DNA from: Clostridium carboxidivorans P7
GTDB taxonomy: Bacteria > Bacillota > Clostridia > Clostridiales > Clostridiaceae
Direction of reading: 5' to 3'
Length of the DNA: 64,000 bases
Assembly: GCF_001038625.1 (NCBI RefSeq)
Contig: NZ_CP011803.1
Span: 4,092,001 to 4,156,000 of the forward strand
This document shows, piece by piece, positions 10,764-20,392 of the stretch. The notes under the pieces are model-generated. The model was not told the DNA's origin, did no database searches, and saw only the letters and a program-made list of their open reading frames with translations. Made by a program: the position numbers and the translations under genes. How positions within the stretch are numbered: the stretch's first letter is position 1; every line of letters begins with the position of its first letter.

Positions 10764-11538
10764 CATTAGTCAAAAATTGTTTCGAAGCTTTAATTTCATC
10801 ATAACTAGAATAGTTATTACTGTATACTTCAATAATTCCTATTTCATTATAACCTATTTCCTTTAATTTACAAGATATTTTTTTAAAATTTACATCACCT
10901 TTCCCTGGCAATAAACAAACATTGTTATCATCTCTATCGTTTATATGAAAATTAACCATAGAACTTCCCATTATATCCATATACTTTTCTGGAAGTGTAT
11001 GTGCTTTATATGCTTGCTTTATATCAAGCGTAAAATATATTGGATATTTTACATTTTCTTTTATCGTATTTAAAAATCCTAAATCTGAAGATATGCACCA
11101 AGATACATTTTCTTGAGCAAGCTTTATACCTTCTTCCATAGCTAAATACGTTAATTTATTATATACCTCTAATACAAATTTATAATTTAAATCATTTATA
11201 TTCTTATATCGCATTCCATGAAAAGTGTAACATTTAGCACCTAAAATCTTAGCTGCCCTGCATACCTTCTTAAAACATAAAAACATGTCATCTCTTCTTC
11301 TCTTGTAATCATCAAAAAGATAAGGTTCAAAAGCTGAAGATAAGCAATGAACTGAATGAATTTTAAAATCATATTTAAGCTTTTCTTCCAAAACCTTTTC
11401 TGCAAAATTCTCTTCATATTCACTAGGGCTATTTAAAAATATTTCTCCACTTTTAAATCCTAAATTACTCATGAAGCTTATACTATTTTCAGTATCAATA
11501 TTAGGATAAAAGCTAGCTGATGATATACCTATTTCCAT
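10756..11538 (-). CDS. TIM-barrel protein, sugar phosphate isomerase/epimerase-like (AP_endonuc_2)
   Basis: A 260-aa protein of the xylose-isomerase-like TIM-barrel family. It shows the alternating strand pattern and likely metal ligands: His in TFHGM, Glu in LAQENVSW, Asp in TLDIKQA, His in NFHINDRD and a terminal Glu in GIIEVYS. Family members isomerise sugars or act on AP sites (Nfo); the sequence does not settle the substrate, and the divergence from Nfo argues against a repair nuclease. The true ATG follows GGAGG by 7 nt, so the TTG at 11550 is rejected. It is 14 bp downstream of the anchored unknown protein and probably co-transcribed. Confidence 0.75.
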   Translation of the reverse strand: MEIGISSASFYPNIDTENSISFMSNLGFKSGEIFLNSPSEYEENFAEKVLEEKLKYDFKIHSVHCLSSAFEPYLFDDYKRRRDDMFLCFKKVCRAAKILGAKCYTFHGMRYKNINDLNYKFVLEVYNKLTYLAMEEGIKLAQENVSWCISSDLGFLNTIKENVKYPIYFTLDIKQAYKAHTLPEKYMDIMGSSMVNFHINDRDDNNVCLLPGKGDVNFKKISCKLKEIGYNEIGIIEVYSNNYSSYDEIKASKQFLTNEI

Positions 11539-11552
11539 CGTGTCCTCCAAAC

Positions 11553-12332
11553 TTATTCACTAACATTTCCATCTGATGTTAAAAATAAAGTTTTACCACC
11601 TGAAATTACTGTTAATCCTTTATCTGTTAATTTATCAAATTTTATATCTTCACTTTCTGGAACATTTTGAACTAACATTTGATTTTTATTTGCAATAGTC
11701 TCAATCCAAACATACTTTGTAGTCTTTCCCAACCATGGAAGTTGGCTTATATATGCAACATTGTTTTCATCTATGAATCTTGGTGAAGAACACCACACAT
11801 AGTTAGGTTGTGCTGAAAGTTGTGCATTTTTTGTTATTACTGTTCCATCACTTGCAGTATACTGCATATTGCTTATATCTTGTTTGTTTCCATTTATATC
11901 CATAAGTATAATACCTTGAACTTTATCATCATAAACTATCATATTCTTACCTGATGGGCTTATACTATAAACTACATTACTTTCTGTTGGCGATACCCCT
12001 TTAAAAACTTTATCACCATTTTTAGTTTCATATATTGCATTTATACTTTTTCCATTACTTAAACTAATTGCATAACCTGCTGGTTTTTCTGTTTTTTGTT
12101 CCTTTTTAGGAGTTATTTCTGGTTGTTTTTTTGCCTCTTTAGTATTATCAGTAGTAACATTTTTAGCCTGATTTATGCTCTTACCTATATTCTTAAATAT
12201 TCCTTGGGCAGATATTGCTGTAAATATAACTAAAACAACACCTATGACAACAGCGAAGGTGATTGTTTTCCTTCTTCTTCTCATCTTCTTTTCATAGTCT
12301 TTACTAAATATACTTGGTTTTGCCACCTTCAA
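11553..12332 (-). CDS. Hypothetical protein with N-terminal membrane anchor
   Basis: A 259-aa protein I do not recognise. Residues 1-25 are very basic (KKMRRRRK), 26-44 form one transmembrane helix, then comes a Lys/Glu-rich linker (about 50-85, with PEITPKKEQKTEKP) and a beta-rich C-terminal domain of about 170 residues outside the membrane. The repeated short strand-turn units (for example SPSGKNMIVYDDKVQGIILMD) suggest a propeller-like fold. The Arg/Lys cluster before the helix gives an inside-N topology. It has a GGAGG site and sits upstream of the TIM-barrel gene in the same unit. No function can be assigned. Confidence 0.75.
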   Translation of the reverse strand: MKVAKPSIFSKDYEKKMRRRRKTITFAVVIGVVLVIFTAISAQGIFKNIGKSINQAKNVTTDNTKEAKKQPEITPKKEQKTEKPAGYAISLSNGKSINAIYETKNGDKVFKGVSPTESNVVYSISPSGKNMIVYDDKVQGIILMDINGNKQDISNMQYTASDGTVITKNAQLSAQPNYVWCSSPRFIDENNVAYISQLPWLGKTTKYVWIETIANKNQMLVQNVPESEDIKFDKLTDKGLTVISGGKTLFLTSDGNVSE

Positions 12333-12484
12333 TTCCTCCTACATAAAATATTAAAAATTATACTATTGTTCTTTTATTATACCATAATAACTCATTATTT
12401 ATTATAACTCAAAAGCATAAATAATAATAATTTTTTGTTACTATTACAAATATGTGATTTATAATATTCAAATTAATTTAAGCG

Positions 12485-12523
12485 AAAAAAATCTTATGAA
12501 AAACAATTTTCATAAGATTTTTT
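12485..12523 (-). terminator. Terminator after carB
   Basis: AAATCTTATGAAAA pairs with TTTTCATAAGATTT around a short loop, with T runs on the minus-strand 3' side. It closes the carAB transcript. Confidence 0.85.
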
Positions 12524-12527
12524 AATA

Positions 12528-15500
12528 CTAATTTAAATATTCTAACATGCTCATATACTCTACTTTTTCATTACTCTTTTTAAAATTTATAGCTGTTAAA
12601 AATATTTTTGCAGTATCTATGCATGTAAATACTGGAACCCTATATTCGGCAGCTTTACGCCTTAGCTTAAATCCTTCACTCTCAGGATTGTTTCCTCTAG
12701 TTGGTGTATTTATAAGCATTTTTATTTTTCCATCCACTATAAATTCTGAAACCTGATCCCCATCTATTATTGTACAATCTATTGCATTTCCCTTTAAATA
12801 GTTACCAGTTCCTTCTGAAGCATAAAATTTAAATCCAAGTTTTTGATAATCTTTTATTATGTCTATTCCTTCTTTTTTATCTACATCTTTTAATGATACA
12901 TAAATACTTCCTTCTGTAACTATATTCACACCAGAAGCACTAAATCCCTTATATATAGCCTTATCTAAAGTATGATCTACTCCTAATACTTCCCCTGTAG
13001 ATTTCATTTCTGGTCCTAAGTACATATCTGCATCAGCTAGCTTTTCTCCTGAAAAAACAGGTACCTTTACAGCAAATAAATCTTTATTCTTTAAAAGACC
13101 TGTACCATACTTAAACTCACTTAACTTTTTTCCTAACATAACTTCTACAGCTATTTTGACCATTGGTACACCAGTAACTTTGCTGAGTATAGGCACTGTT
13201 CTTGATGCTCTAGGATTAACTTCTATTACATAAACATTATTTCCATCAAATACATATTGTATATTGACAAGTCCTATTATATTCATATTCTTTGTTATCT
13301 TCTTTGTATATTCAATTAAAGTATTTATTGTTTCTTCTTTTAAAGTCATATAAGGATATACTGTTATACTATCTCCTGAATGTACTCCTGTTCTTTCAAC
13401 ATGTTCCATTATTCCTGGCATTAATATATCTTCGCCATCACATATAGCATCAACTTCTATTTCTGTTCCTTTAATGTATCTATCTATAAGAATAGTATGA
13501 TCTGTTGAAACTTGAACTGCCTCATTCATATATTTTGTAAGACCCTTTTTATCATATACTACTTCCATAGCACGGCCTCCAATTACATAGGAAGGTCTTA
13601 CTACCACTGGATATTGAAGTTCCTCTACTGCCATATAAGCTTCCTCAATACTTATAACTGCTGTTCCCGTTGGTGATGGAATATTCAGTTTTTGTAAAAA
13701 TTTTCTAAACTTATCTCTATCTTCTGCAAGATCTATAGCTTCAAAAGAACTTCCTAATATCTTCACACCTTTTTCATAAAGTTTTTGTGCTAAATTTATA
13801 GATGTCTGCCCACCAAGTTGAACTATAACACCTTCTACTTTTTCCCTATTTACAATATTCATTACATCATCAATATGGAGTGGTTCAAAATAAAGCTTAT
13901 CTGCTGTATCAAAATCGGTACTTACTGTTTCAGGGTTATTATTTATTATTATTGCTTTATGTCCAGTTTCCTTTATAGCCCATACACCATGTACACAGCA
14001 GTAATCAAATTCTATCCCCTGTCCTATTCTTATAGGACCTGAACCTATTACCAATACTTTTTTATCATCAGTTATTATATTTTCATCCTCATCCTCATAG
14101 CAAGAATAGTAATAAGGTGTTTGTGCTTCAAACTCTCCGCTGCAGGTATCAACCATTTTGTACACTGGATATATATTGTTCTTAACTCTAAAATCATCTA
14201 TTTCTTCTTTAGATGCTCCTGAAATTCTATATATTTCTTCTTCTATAAATCCCATTGCTTCTGCATCATATAAAAGGCCCGCATTCATTTTTTCTGTTTT
14301 TAGCCTATTTTCCATAACTACAATATTATTTATGCCATTTAAAAACCATTTATCTATTTTAGTTATATTATGCAATTCATCTACAGTGATCCCTTTTCTT
14401 AAAGCCTCTGTTACAGCAAATATTCTTTGATCGTCCTGCATTTTTATCTTTTCTATAAGTTCGTCCACAGTCATTTCTTCCATCTTGTGTATCTTTAAAG
14501 TAGAGAACTTTCCGTCTAAAGATGTTACAGCTTTTAATAAGGAACTTTCAAAAGTTCTGCTTATTGCCATTACTTCTCCTGTAGCCTTCATTTGAGTACC
14601 TAACATTCTTTCTGCTCTACTAAATTTGTCAAATGGCCACTTTGGTATTTTTGTTACCACATAATCTAAAGTTGGTTCAAAACAAGCACTGGAATTTCCT
14701 GTAACATAATTTTTTAATTCATCTAAACTATAACCAATAGCTATTTTTGATGCTATTTTTGCTATAGGATATCCTGTAGCTTTTGAAGCCAGGGCACTAG
14801 AACGACTAACCCTAGGGTTAACTTCTATTACCACATAATTACTACTTTCTGTATCCAGTGCAAATTGTATATTACATCCACCTTCTATTTTAAGACTTCT
14901 TATTATATCTATAGCTGCTTTTCTAAGCATATGATATTCCTTATCTCTTAAAGTTTGCGAAGGTGCTACTACTATACTGTCACCTGTGTGTATACCTACA
15001 GGATCTATATTTTCCATGTTACATATAATAATACAGTTATCTTTTCCATCCCTTATAACCTCATATTCAAGCTCTTTCCATCCTGCTACACTTTGTTCCA
15101 AAAGTATTTGACCTATAGGACTCATTTTTATTCCCAAATCACATATTTCTAGAAGCTGATCCATGTTTTCAGCTATTCCGCCACCAGTTCCTCCAAGTGT
15201 ATATGCAGGTCTTATTATTACAGGAAAGCCATACTTATCTACAAAATCAACACATTCATCTACATTAGTAGCTATAATACTCATAGGTATAGGTTGATTG
15301 TTTTCTATCATTAGCTTTTTAAATTCTTCTCTATCCTCTGCTTTTTTTATAGCTTCACTATTTATTCCTAAAAGTTTCACTTTAAATTCATCTAGCACAC
15401 CATGTTTTTTCAATTCCATAGCAAGATTTAAGGCAGTCTGACCTCCAAAGCCTGCTAAGATTCCATCCGGTCTTTCTTTTTCTATTATCTCTTTTACACA

Positions 15501-15716
15501 TTCTAAAGTTAAAGGTTCTATATAAACCTTATCTGCCATGTTACTATCTGTCATTATAGTGGCTGGATTACTATTTATAAGAATAGTTTCTATCCCTTCT
15601 TCTTTTATAGCTTTACATGCCTGGGTTCCTGAATAATCAAATTCAGCTGCTTGACCTATTATTATTGGACCTGATCCTAATATTAAAACCTTTTTTAAAC
15701 TTTTATCTAAAGCCAT
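12528..15716 (-). CDS. carB: Carbamoyl-phosphate synthase large subunit
   Basis: A 1062-aa enzyme, close to the usual 1060-1075. It makes carbamoyl phosphate from bicarbonate, ammonia from CarA and two ATP, feeding pyrimidine and arginine synthesis. Two homologous ATP-grasp halves are visible: the first opens with VLILGSGPIIIGQAAEFDYS, the second with VLVIGSGPIRIGQGIEFDYC near residue 555. The C-terminal MGS-like allosteric domain starts near 935. carA ends 31 bp upstream and a GGAGG site precedes the ATG. The second ATP-grasp keeps the NPRASR motif. Confidence 0.98.
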   Translation of the reverse strand: MALDKSLKKVLILGSGPIIIGQAAEFDYSGTQACKAIKEEGIETILINSNPATIMTDSNMADKVYIEPLTLECVKEIIEKERPDGILAGFGGQTALNLAMELKKHGVLDEFKVKLLGINSEAIKKAEDREEFKKLMIENNQPIPMSIIATNVDECVDFVDKYGFPVIIRPAYTLGGTGGGIAENMDQLLEICDLGIKMSPIGQILLEQSVAGWKELEYEVIRDGKDNCIIICNMENIDPVGIHTGDSIVVAPSQTLRDKEYHMLRKAAIDIIRSLKIEGGCNIQFALDTESSNYVVIEVNPRVSRSSALASKATGYPIAKIASKIAIGYSLDELKNYVTGNSSACFEPTLDYVVTKIPKWPFDKFSRAERMLGTQMKATGEVMAISRTFESSLLKAVTSLDGKFSTLKIHKMEEMTVDELIEKIKMQDDQRIFAVTEALRKGITVDELHNITKIDKWFLNGINNIVVMENRLKTEKMNAGLLYDAEAMGFIEEEIYRISGASKEEIDDFRVKNNIYPVYKMVDTCSGEFEAQTPYYYSCYEDEDENIITDDKKVLVIGSGPIRIGQGIEFDYCCVHGVWAIKETGHKAIIINNNPETVSTDFDTADKLYFEPLHIDDVMNIVNREKVEGVIVQLGGQTSINLAQKLYEKGVKILGSSFEAIDLAEDRDKFRKFLQKLNIPSPTGTAVISIEEAYMAVEELQYPVVVRPSYVIGGRAMEVVYDKKGLTKYMNEAVQVSTDHTILIDRYIKGTEIEVDAICDGEDILMPGIMEHVERTGVHSGDSITVYPYMTLKEETINTLIEYTKKITKNMNIIGLVNIQYVFDGNNVYVIEVNPRASRTVPILSKVTGVPMVKIAVEVMLGKKLSEFKYGTGLLKNKDLFAVKVPVFSGEKLADADMYLGPEMKSTGEVLGVDHTLDKAIYKGFSASGVNIVTEGSIYVSLKDVDKKEGIDIIKDYQKLGFKFYASEGTGNYLKGNAIDCTIIDGDQVSEFIVDGKIKMLINTPTRGNNPESEGFKLRRKAAEYRVPVFTCIDTAKIFLTAINFKKSNEKVEYMSMLEYLN

Positions 15717-15747
15717 TATTGCTACCTCCTGATTTCCAAACCTTTAA

Positions 15748-16809
15748 TTATGCCTTCATTGATTTTATAAATTTATCAAACAAGTATGCTGAGTCTTGTG
15801 GTCCTGGTGCACCTTCTGGATGAAACTGCACAGAAAATACAGGAAGCTCTTTATGTCTCATGCCCTCCACTGTATTGTCATTTAAGTTTACATGAGTTAT
15901 AATCATTTTTTCTTTTACACTTTCAGCATCTACTGCGTATCCATGATTTTGGGATGTTATATATGCTCTATCCTTTTCTATATCATATACCCCATGATTT
16001 CCACCTCTATGTCCATATTTCATCTTATAAGTATCTCCGCCAACTGCTAGAGCCAACATCTGATGTCCTAAACATATTCCAAAGATCGGATATTTATCAA
16101 TTATACTTTTTATTAATTTTATTCCTTCTTTTACTGTTTTAGGATCTCCAGGTCCATTACTCAAAAGAATTCCTTGTGGATTAAGCTTTACTATTTCTTC
16201 ATAAGCTGTATCATAAGGCAATATTGTTATATCGCACTCTCTATGCTTTAAATTTTCTATTATATTTGATTTTACTCCAAAATCTATAACAGCAACCTTT
16301 GCACCTTGGCCCTCTATGTGAATAGCTTTCTTAGTACTAACCTCTTCCATAAAGTTTCCTTGTAATTCAGTTTTGCCTAAGTATTCCTCAAGCTGTTTTT
16401 TACTTAATTCTTCTGTTGATATTACACACTTCATGGCTCCTTTATTTCTTACCTTCTTAGTTATACTTCTTGTATCTAAATCATAAACCCCAACTACATT
16501 CATCTTTTTAAGCATCTGATCTACAGTATGTTCGCTTAAGTAGTTAGAAGGATTATCTGATATATTTTTAACTACAAAACCTTTTGCATGTACTTTAGTA
16601 GATTCATCTTCAAAACTGTTTACACCATAGTTACCTATTAATGGGTACGTCATTGTTATTACCTGTCCAGCATAAGATGGATCTGTAAGTATTTCCTGAT
16701 ATCCTGTTATTGAAGTATTAAAAACAAGTTCCCCAACAGAAGTTCCATTTTTACCAAAACCTTTTCCCTCATATATGCTTCCATCTTCTAAATATAATAA
16801 TCCGTTCAT
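15748..16809 (-). CDS. carA: Carbamoyl-phosphate synthase small subunit (glutaminase)
   Basis: A 353-aa subunit that hydrolyses glutamine and channels ammonia to CarB. The N-terminal CPSase_sm_chain domain spans 1-135. The class I glutamine amidotransferase domain follows, with the nucleophile Cys in GICLGHQ (about residue 240) and the His-Glu pair in FHPEG near 325. I start at the ATG of MNGLLY because GAGGTG lies 6 nt upstream; the longer frame would use a GTG inside that site. It is transcribed from its own strong promoter with a leader of about 190 nt. Confidence 0.97.
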   Translation of the reverse strand: MNGLLYLEDGSIYEGKGFGKNGTSVGELVFNTSITGYQEILTDPSYAGQVITMTYPLIGNYGVNSFEDESTKVHAKGFVVKNISDNPSNYLSEHTVDQMLKKMNVVGVYDLDTRSITKKVRNKGAMKCVISTEELSKKQLEEYLGKTELQGNFMEEVSTKKAIHIEGQGAKVAVIDFGVKSNIIENLKHRECDITILPYDTAYEEIVKLNPQGILLSNGPGDPKTVKEGIKLIKSIIDKYPIFGICLGHQMLALAVGGDTYKMKYGHRGGNHGVYDIEKDRAYITSQNHGYAVDAESVKEKMIITHVNLNDNTVEGMRHKELPVFSVQFHPEGAPGPQDSAYLFDKFIKSMKA

Positions 16810-16827
16810 ACTATTCACCTCTATAAT

Positions 16828-16868
16828 TTTTTATAAATAAAGCCCCCTGTATGGCACAGAAGGTTCAA
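16828..16868 (-). promoter_or_regulatory. Hairpin in the carAB leader
   Basis: In the carAB 5' untranslated region the minus strand reads CCTTCTGT, a GCCAT loop, then ACAGGGGG, an 8-bp stem with two G-U pairs, followed by a loosely T-rich CTTTATTTAT. It sits 20-45 nt before the carA ribosome site. It could be an attenuator or a translational control hairpin. The PyrR consensus loop is not present here. Confidence 0.35.
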
Positions 16869-17006
16869 GCCTATTTCACTTTAAACTTAAATTTATACAA
16901 TATTTATGTATAAAATGAAACTTGTAATTTGCTTTTTAATTGATTTTACATTAATTTTGAAATTTATATTGCTTATTTTTATTCATTGCTATTAATATTT
17001 ATACAT

Positions 17007-17035
17007 AGAATATCACAAAGATATCCTGTTGTCAA
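17007..17035 (-). promoter_or_regulatory. Promoter of carAB
   Basis: A consensus TTGACA (17030-17035) and TATTCT (17007-17012) with 17-bp spacing, just downstream of the pyrE terminator. It gives a leader of about 190 nt before carA. Confidence 0.8.
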
Positions 17036-17060
17036 TAACCCTTCAATTGAAGTATTTTAT

Positions 17061-17097
17061 AAAAAAACAGACCCCAAACTTAAAAAGTTTGAGGTCT
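17061..17097 (-). terminator. Terminator of the pyr operon
   Basis: Stem AGACCTCAAACTT/AAGTTTGGGGTCT with a 3-nt loop followed by seven T residues on the minus strand, 55 bp after pyrE. It separates pyrBICFKDE from carAB. Confidence 0.88.
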
Positions 17098-17152
17098 AAA
17101 ATGAAATTCAAAAATATATAAAATATATATATTAAGGAAAATACTTAGCTAA

Positions 17153-17734
17153 TTATTTAATATTCCTGCTGCCAGGTTTTACATATGGGGTACCTTCTTT
17201 GCACATAGGGCACTGTTCCTTTTCATAACTTTTAATATCTAACTTTACAGCACTGTATAAAGGATATTCTACTTCTACCCCTTCTGCCCTTCTATCTACT
17301 ATACAGATTATTCCTACTACTTCTCCACCTAACTCTTTAATGATATTTGCTACTTCTAGAAAAGACTTACCTGTAGTTATAACATCTTCTGATATTATAG
17401 CCTTCTGTCCTTTCTTTATTTCAAATCCTCTTCTTATAGTCATATTTCCATCTTGTCTTTCAGCAAATATTCCAGGCTTTCCTGTTTGTCTTGCTAATTC
17501 ATAGGATACAACTACGCCTCCCATAGCTGGTCCTACTATAATATCAAAATCTACATCTTTAAGCTTATCTGCTACTACTTTTAAAACTTTTGCAGCTTTA
17601 TCAGGATATTGAAGTAATTTTGCACACTGGCAATATCTATTACTATGTTTTCCTGAAGATAGAAGGAAATGTCCTTCTAAAAGTGCACCTACTTCTTTTA
17701 ATGTATCTATAACCATTTTATCTGTGTTTTCCAT
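17153..17734 (-). CDS. pyrE: Orotate phosphoribosyltransferase
   Basis: A 193-aa enzyme that joins orotate and PRPP to give OMP. The PRPP-binding loop reads [12 protein letters not shown] (about residues 110-121) where a typical motif is VIxEDVxTTGxS. The C-terminal extension with [16 protein letters not shown] is the form seen in the PyrE subgroup of clostridia and thermophiles. The start is the ATG of MENTDKM, because GGAGG lies 9 nt upstream inside the longer frame. It is the last gene of the pyr operon, 6 bp after pyrD. Confidence 0.96.
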   Translation of the reverse strand: MENTDKMVIDTLKEVGALLEGHFLLSSGKHSNRYCQCAKLLQYPDKAAKVLKVVADKLKDVDFDIIVGPAMGGVVVSYELARQTGKPGIFAERQDGNMTIRRGFEIKKGQKAIISEDVITTGKSFLEVANIIKELGGEVVGIICIVDRRAEGVEVEYPLYSAVKLDIKSYEKEQCPMCKEGTPYVKPGSRNIK

Positions 17735-17761
17735 CTTAAATTCCTCCATATGCATGAAATT

Positions 17762-18655
17762 TTATACGATTCCTCTTATTTCACATAAATCTTTTATATT
17801 TTCTTTTTCCATATAACTCTTTATTCCATTTATAATATCTAAACATATATCTGGCTTTATAAAATTTGCTGTTCCAACTTGAATTGCAGTAGCACCTGCC
17901 ATAATAAATTCTATAGCATCCTTCCAACTACTTATTCCTCCAAGTCCTATTACAGGAACATTTACTGCTTTACTAACTTCATAAACCATTCTAAGTGCTA
18001 TGGGTTTTATTGCAGGACCTGAAAGACCTGCTGAAATATTATTAAATACAGGTTCTCTTTTATTAATATCTATAGCCATACCTTTAAAAGTATTTACAAG
18101 AGATATAGAATCTGCTCCTGCCTCACAACATCTATAAGCCATATCTATGATATCCTCTGCATTAGGTGAAAGCTTCACCATCAAAGGTTTTTTGCAAATT
18201 TTTTTAACTTCAGATACTACTTCAAAAGCAACTTTTGATTTAATTCCAAAAGCCATTCCTCCTGATTTAACATTTGGACAGGATATATTAAGTTCTAGTA
18301 TGTCTATATCCGTACTATTAAGCTTTTCTACGCCTTTTATATAATCCTCAATAGCTGCTCCACCTAAATTGGCTATTATAGCTGTATCAAACTTTTTCAT
18401 ATTTTCAAGTTCATACTGTATAAAATGATCAACCCCTGGATTTTGAAGTCCTACACTATTTAACATTCCACCTCTTGTTTCAAATACTCTTATACCATCA
18501 TTTCCTTCTTTAGGATTCAATGTAAGACCTTTAGTACATATTCCTCCTAATTTTGATACATCATAAAAATTAGCATATTCCTCACCAAAACCAAAAGTAC
18601 CTGACGCAGCAATAACTGGATTTTTCAAATCTACTCCGCATATATTCACATTCAT
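17762..18655 (-). CDS. pyrD: Dihydroorotate dehydrogenase, catalytic subunit (class 1B)
   Basis: A 297-aa FMN-dependent TIM barrel that oxidises dihydroorotate to orotate. The active-site Cys lies in [11 protein letters not shown] near residue 126, typical of class 1 (class 2 uses Ser). FMN contacts include the GGI and GATAIQVGT motifs near 232 and 255. Class 1B enzymes pair with PyrK, which is encoded immediately upstream, and pass electrons to NAD. The start has GGAGAAT upstream. Confidence 0.97.
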   Translation of the reverse strand: MNVNICGVDLKNPVIAASGTFGFGEEYANFYDVSKLGGICTKGLTLNPKEGNDGIRVFETRGGMLNSVGLQNPGVDHFIQYELENMKKFDTAIIANLGGAAIEDYIKGVEKLNSTDIDILELNISCPNVKSGGMAFGIKSKVAFEVVSEVKKICKKPLMVKLSPNAEDIIDMAYRCCEAGADSISLVNTFKGMAIDINKREPVFNNISAGLSGPAIKPIALRMVYEVSKAVNVPVIGLGGISSWKDAIEFIMAGATAIQVGTANFIKPDICLDIINGIKSYMEKENIKDLCEIRGIV

Positions 18656-18689
18656 CTTAATTCTCCATTCTCAGTTATTAATTAATAAC

Positions 18690-19430
18690 TCATATGATAT
18701 CTTCCCCTGAAAACACTGGACCATCTTTGCAGGTTCTTTTGTTTCCATTCTTTGTTTTACAAGTACATACTAAACATGCGCCTACACCACAAGCCATATG
18801 TTTTTCCATAGAAACATAAACTTTTACATTCTTATCTTTGCAAAGCTTAATTACTTTATTCATCATAATTTCTGGTCCACAGCATAAGACTACATCATAA
18901 AGCTCAGGTTTAAATATATCCGTTATATATCCCTTATGTCCTTCTCTTCCAGTTTCAGTTGATATATTTACATTTTCAACAATTCCCTTAAATTCATCAA
19001 TAATGTAGCTTTTATCTCTAAACCCTGCGTACAAATCTACCTTGCACTCCTTAAGGGATTCTGCCACATACTCCATAGGTGCTGTTCCTATACCTCCTGA
19101 AACTATGGCTACTTTTCCTTTTATGTTATCTATGTCAAATCCATTTCCAAGTGGTCCCATAATTTCTACAGTTTCAGCTTTCTTCAACTTACTTAAAATT
19201 TCAGTTCCTTCACCAACTACTTGATATAAAAAAACTATTTTTTCTTCATCTATATGATTTATACTTATAGGTCTTGATAAAATAGGTTCTTTGTTCCAAC
19301 ATTTCAACATATAAAACTGACCTGGCTTACCATTAAACTTGCCTTTAATAGTTAATTTATATACTGGATTTTCTATTTCAATATTTTCATAAACTTTTTC
19401 AGTTGAATAATTCATCTTTACTTTTTCCAT
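18690..19430 (-). CDS. pyrK: Dihydroorotate dehydrogenase electron-transfer subunit
   Basis: A 246-aa FAD- and [2Fe-2S]-containing subunit that passes electrons from PyrD to NAD+. The FAD domain with RPISIN near residue 54 comes first, then the NAD-binding domain with GGIGTAPM near 113. At the C-terminus the four cluster cysteines stand in CGVGACLVCTCK plus the Cys of RTCKDGPVF. It is related to ferredoxin-NADP reductases, but the cysteine set and its place beside pyrD fix the call. Confidence 0.96.
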   Translation of the reverse strand: MEKVKMNYSTEKVYENIEIENPVYKLTIKGKFNGKPGQFYMLKCWNKEPILSRPISINHIDEEKIVFLYQVVGEGTEILSKLKKAETVEIMGPLGNGFDIDNIKGKVAIVSGGIGTAPMEYVAESLKECKVDLYAGFRDKSYIIDEFKGIVENVNISTETGREGHKGYITDIFKPELYDVVLCCGPEIMMNKVIKLCKDKNVKVYVSMEKHMACGVGACLVCTCKTKNGNKRTCKDGPVFSGEDII

Positions 19431-19471
19431 AAATCATTCTCTCTTCCTTAAATAACTAATCATATATAGAT

Positions 19472-20344
19472 TTAGCTATTAATTTTCAATTTACTAAGTA
19501 TGTCATCTCTCATTCTTACAGCTTCTTTTCTTGCACATTCTGCGTAATTTTTTTCTCCATCTTCAACCTTTTTGTATGCAAGTAGTATTCCTCTAGAAGA
19601 ATTAACTACTCCACCATTTCCCTGATGCAAGTAAAGTGCTACATCCTCAGCTTTTCCTCCTTGTGCTCCATATCCAGGTATAAGGAAAAACATCTTATTT
19701 AAATCAGCTCTAAGCTTTATTCCTTCTTCTACGTGAGTGCATCCAACAACTCCACCTATGGAACTATATCCACAGCTTCCCATGCACTGCTCTCCAATTT
19801 GCTGTATTTTTTCTCCTACAACGTTATAAACTTTTTCTTTTTCCTTGGTATCTACATACTGTATATCTTCAGCACCTTTATTAGATGTTCTAACCAGCAA
19901 AAACAAACCTTTTTCTTTATTTTTCACATAAGGTAAATAAGGTTCTACTCCATCCAATCCCATATATGGATTTAAGGTTACAAAGTCACTTTCAAAGTCT
20001 CCTTCAAAATGTGCCCTTGCATACATCTCTGCTGTCTTAGCTATATCTCCTCTTTTTATATCTGCAATTACTATAGCCTTTTTGCTTCTTATATATTCAA
20101 GAGTTTTCTTATAAACCATTAGTCCTGATATACCTAAGGCTTCATAATATGCTATTTGGACTTTATAACAGCTGGCTACATCTAAAGTTGCATCTATTAT
20201 ATTTTTATTGTATTCAAAAATAGCATCTTCTATTGAAGTATTCTTATTAATTACCCATTTAGGAATATATTCTACATCAGTATCTAAACCAACACATACA
20301 TGACCATTCTTTTCTACACTTTCAAACAATTTATCTATTATCAT
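19472..20344 (-). CDS. pyrF: Orotidine-5'-phosphate decarboxylase (type 2)
   Basis: A 290-aa enzyme that decarboxylates OMP to UMP, the last step of the pathway. Its length places it in the longer type 2 family. The catalytic D-x-K-x-x-D motif is present as ADIKRGDI near residue 95, and the phosphate-binding end PGYGAQGG is near 220. It sits between pyrC and pyrK. Ribosome site GGAG, 11 nt before the ATG. Confidence 0.96.
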   Translation of the reverse strand: MIIDKLFESVEKNGHVCVGLDTDVEYIPKWVINKNTSIEDAIFEYNKNIIDATLDVASCYKVQIAYYEALGISGLMVYKKTLEYIRSKKAIVIADIKRGDIAKTAEMYARAHFEGDFESDFVTLNPYMGLDGVEPYLPYVKNKEKGLFLLVRTSNKGAEDIQYVDTKEKEKVYNVVGEKIQQIGEQCMGSCGYSSIGGVVGCTHVEEGIKLRADLNKMFFLIPGYGAQGGKAEDVALYLHQGNGGVVNSSRGILLAYKKVEDGEKNYAECARKEAVRMRDDILSKLKINS

Positions 20345-20392
20345 AATTGATTACAGCTCCATTCACACTTTATTGGATTTTTATGCTCACTT

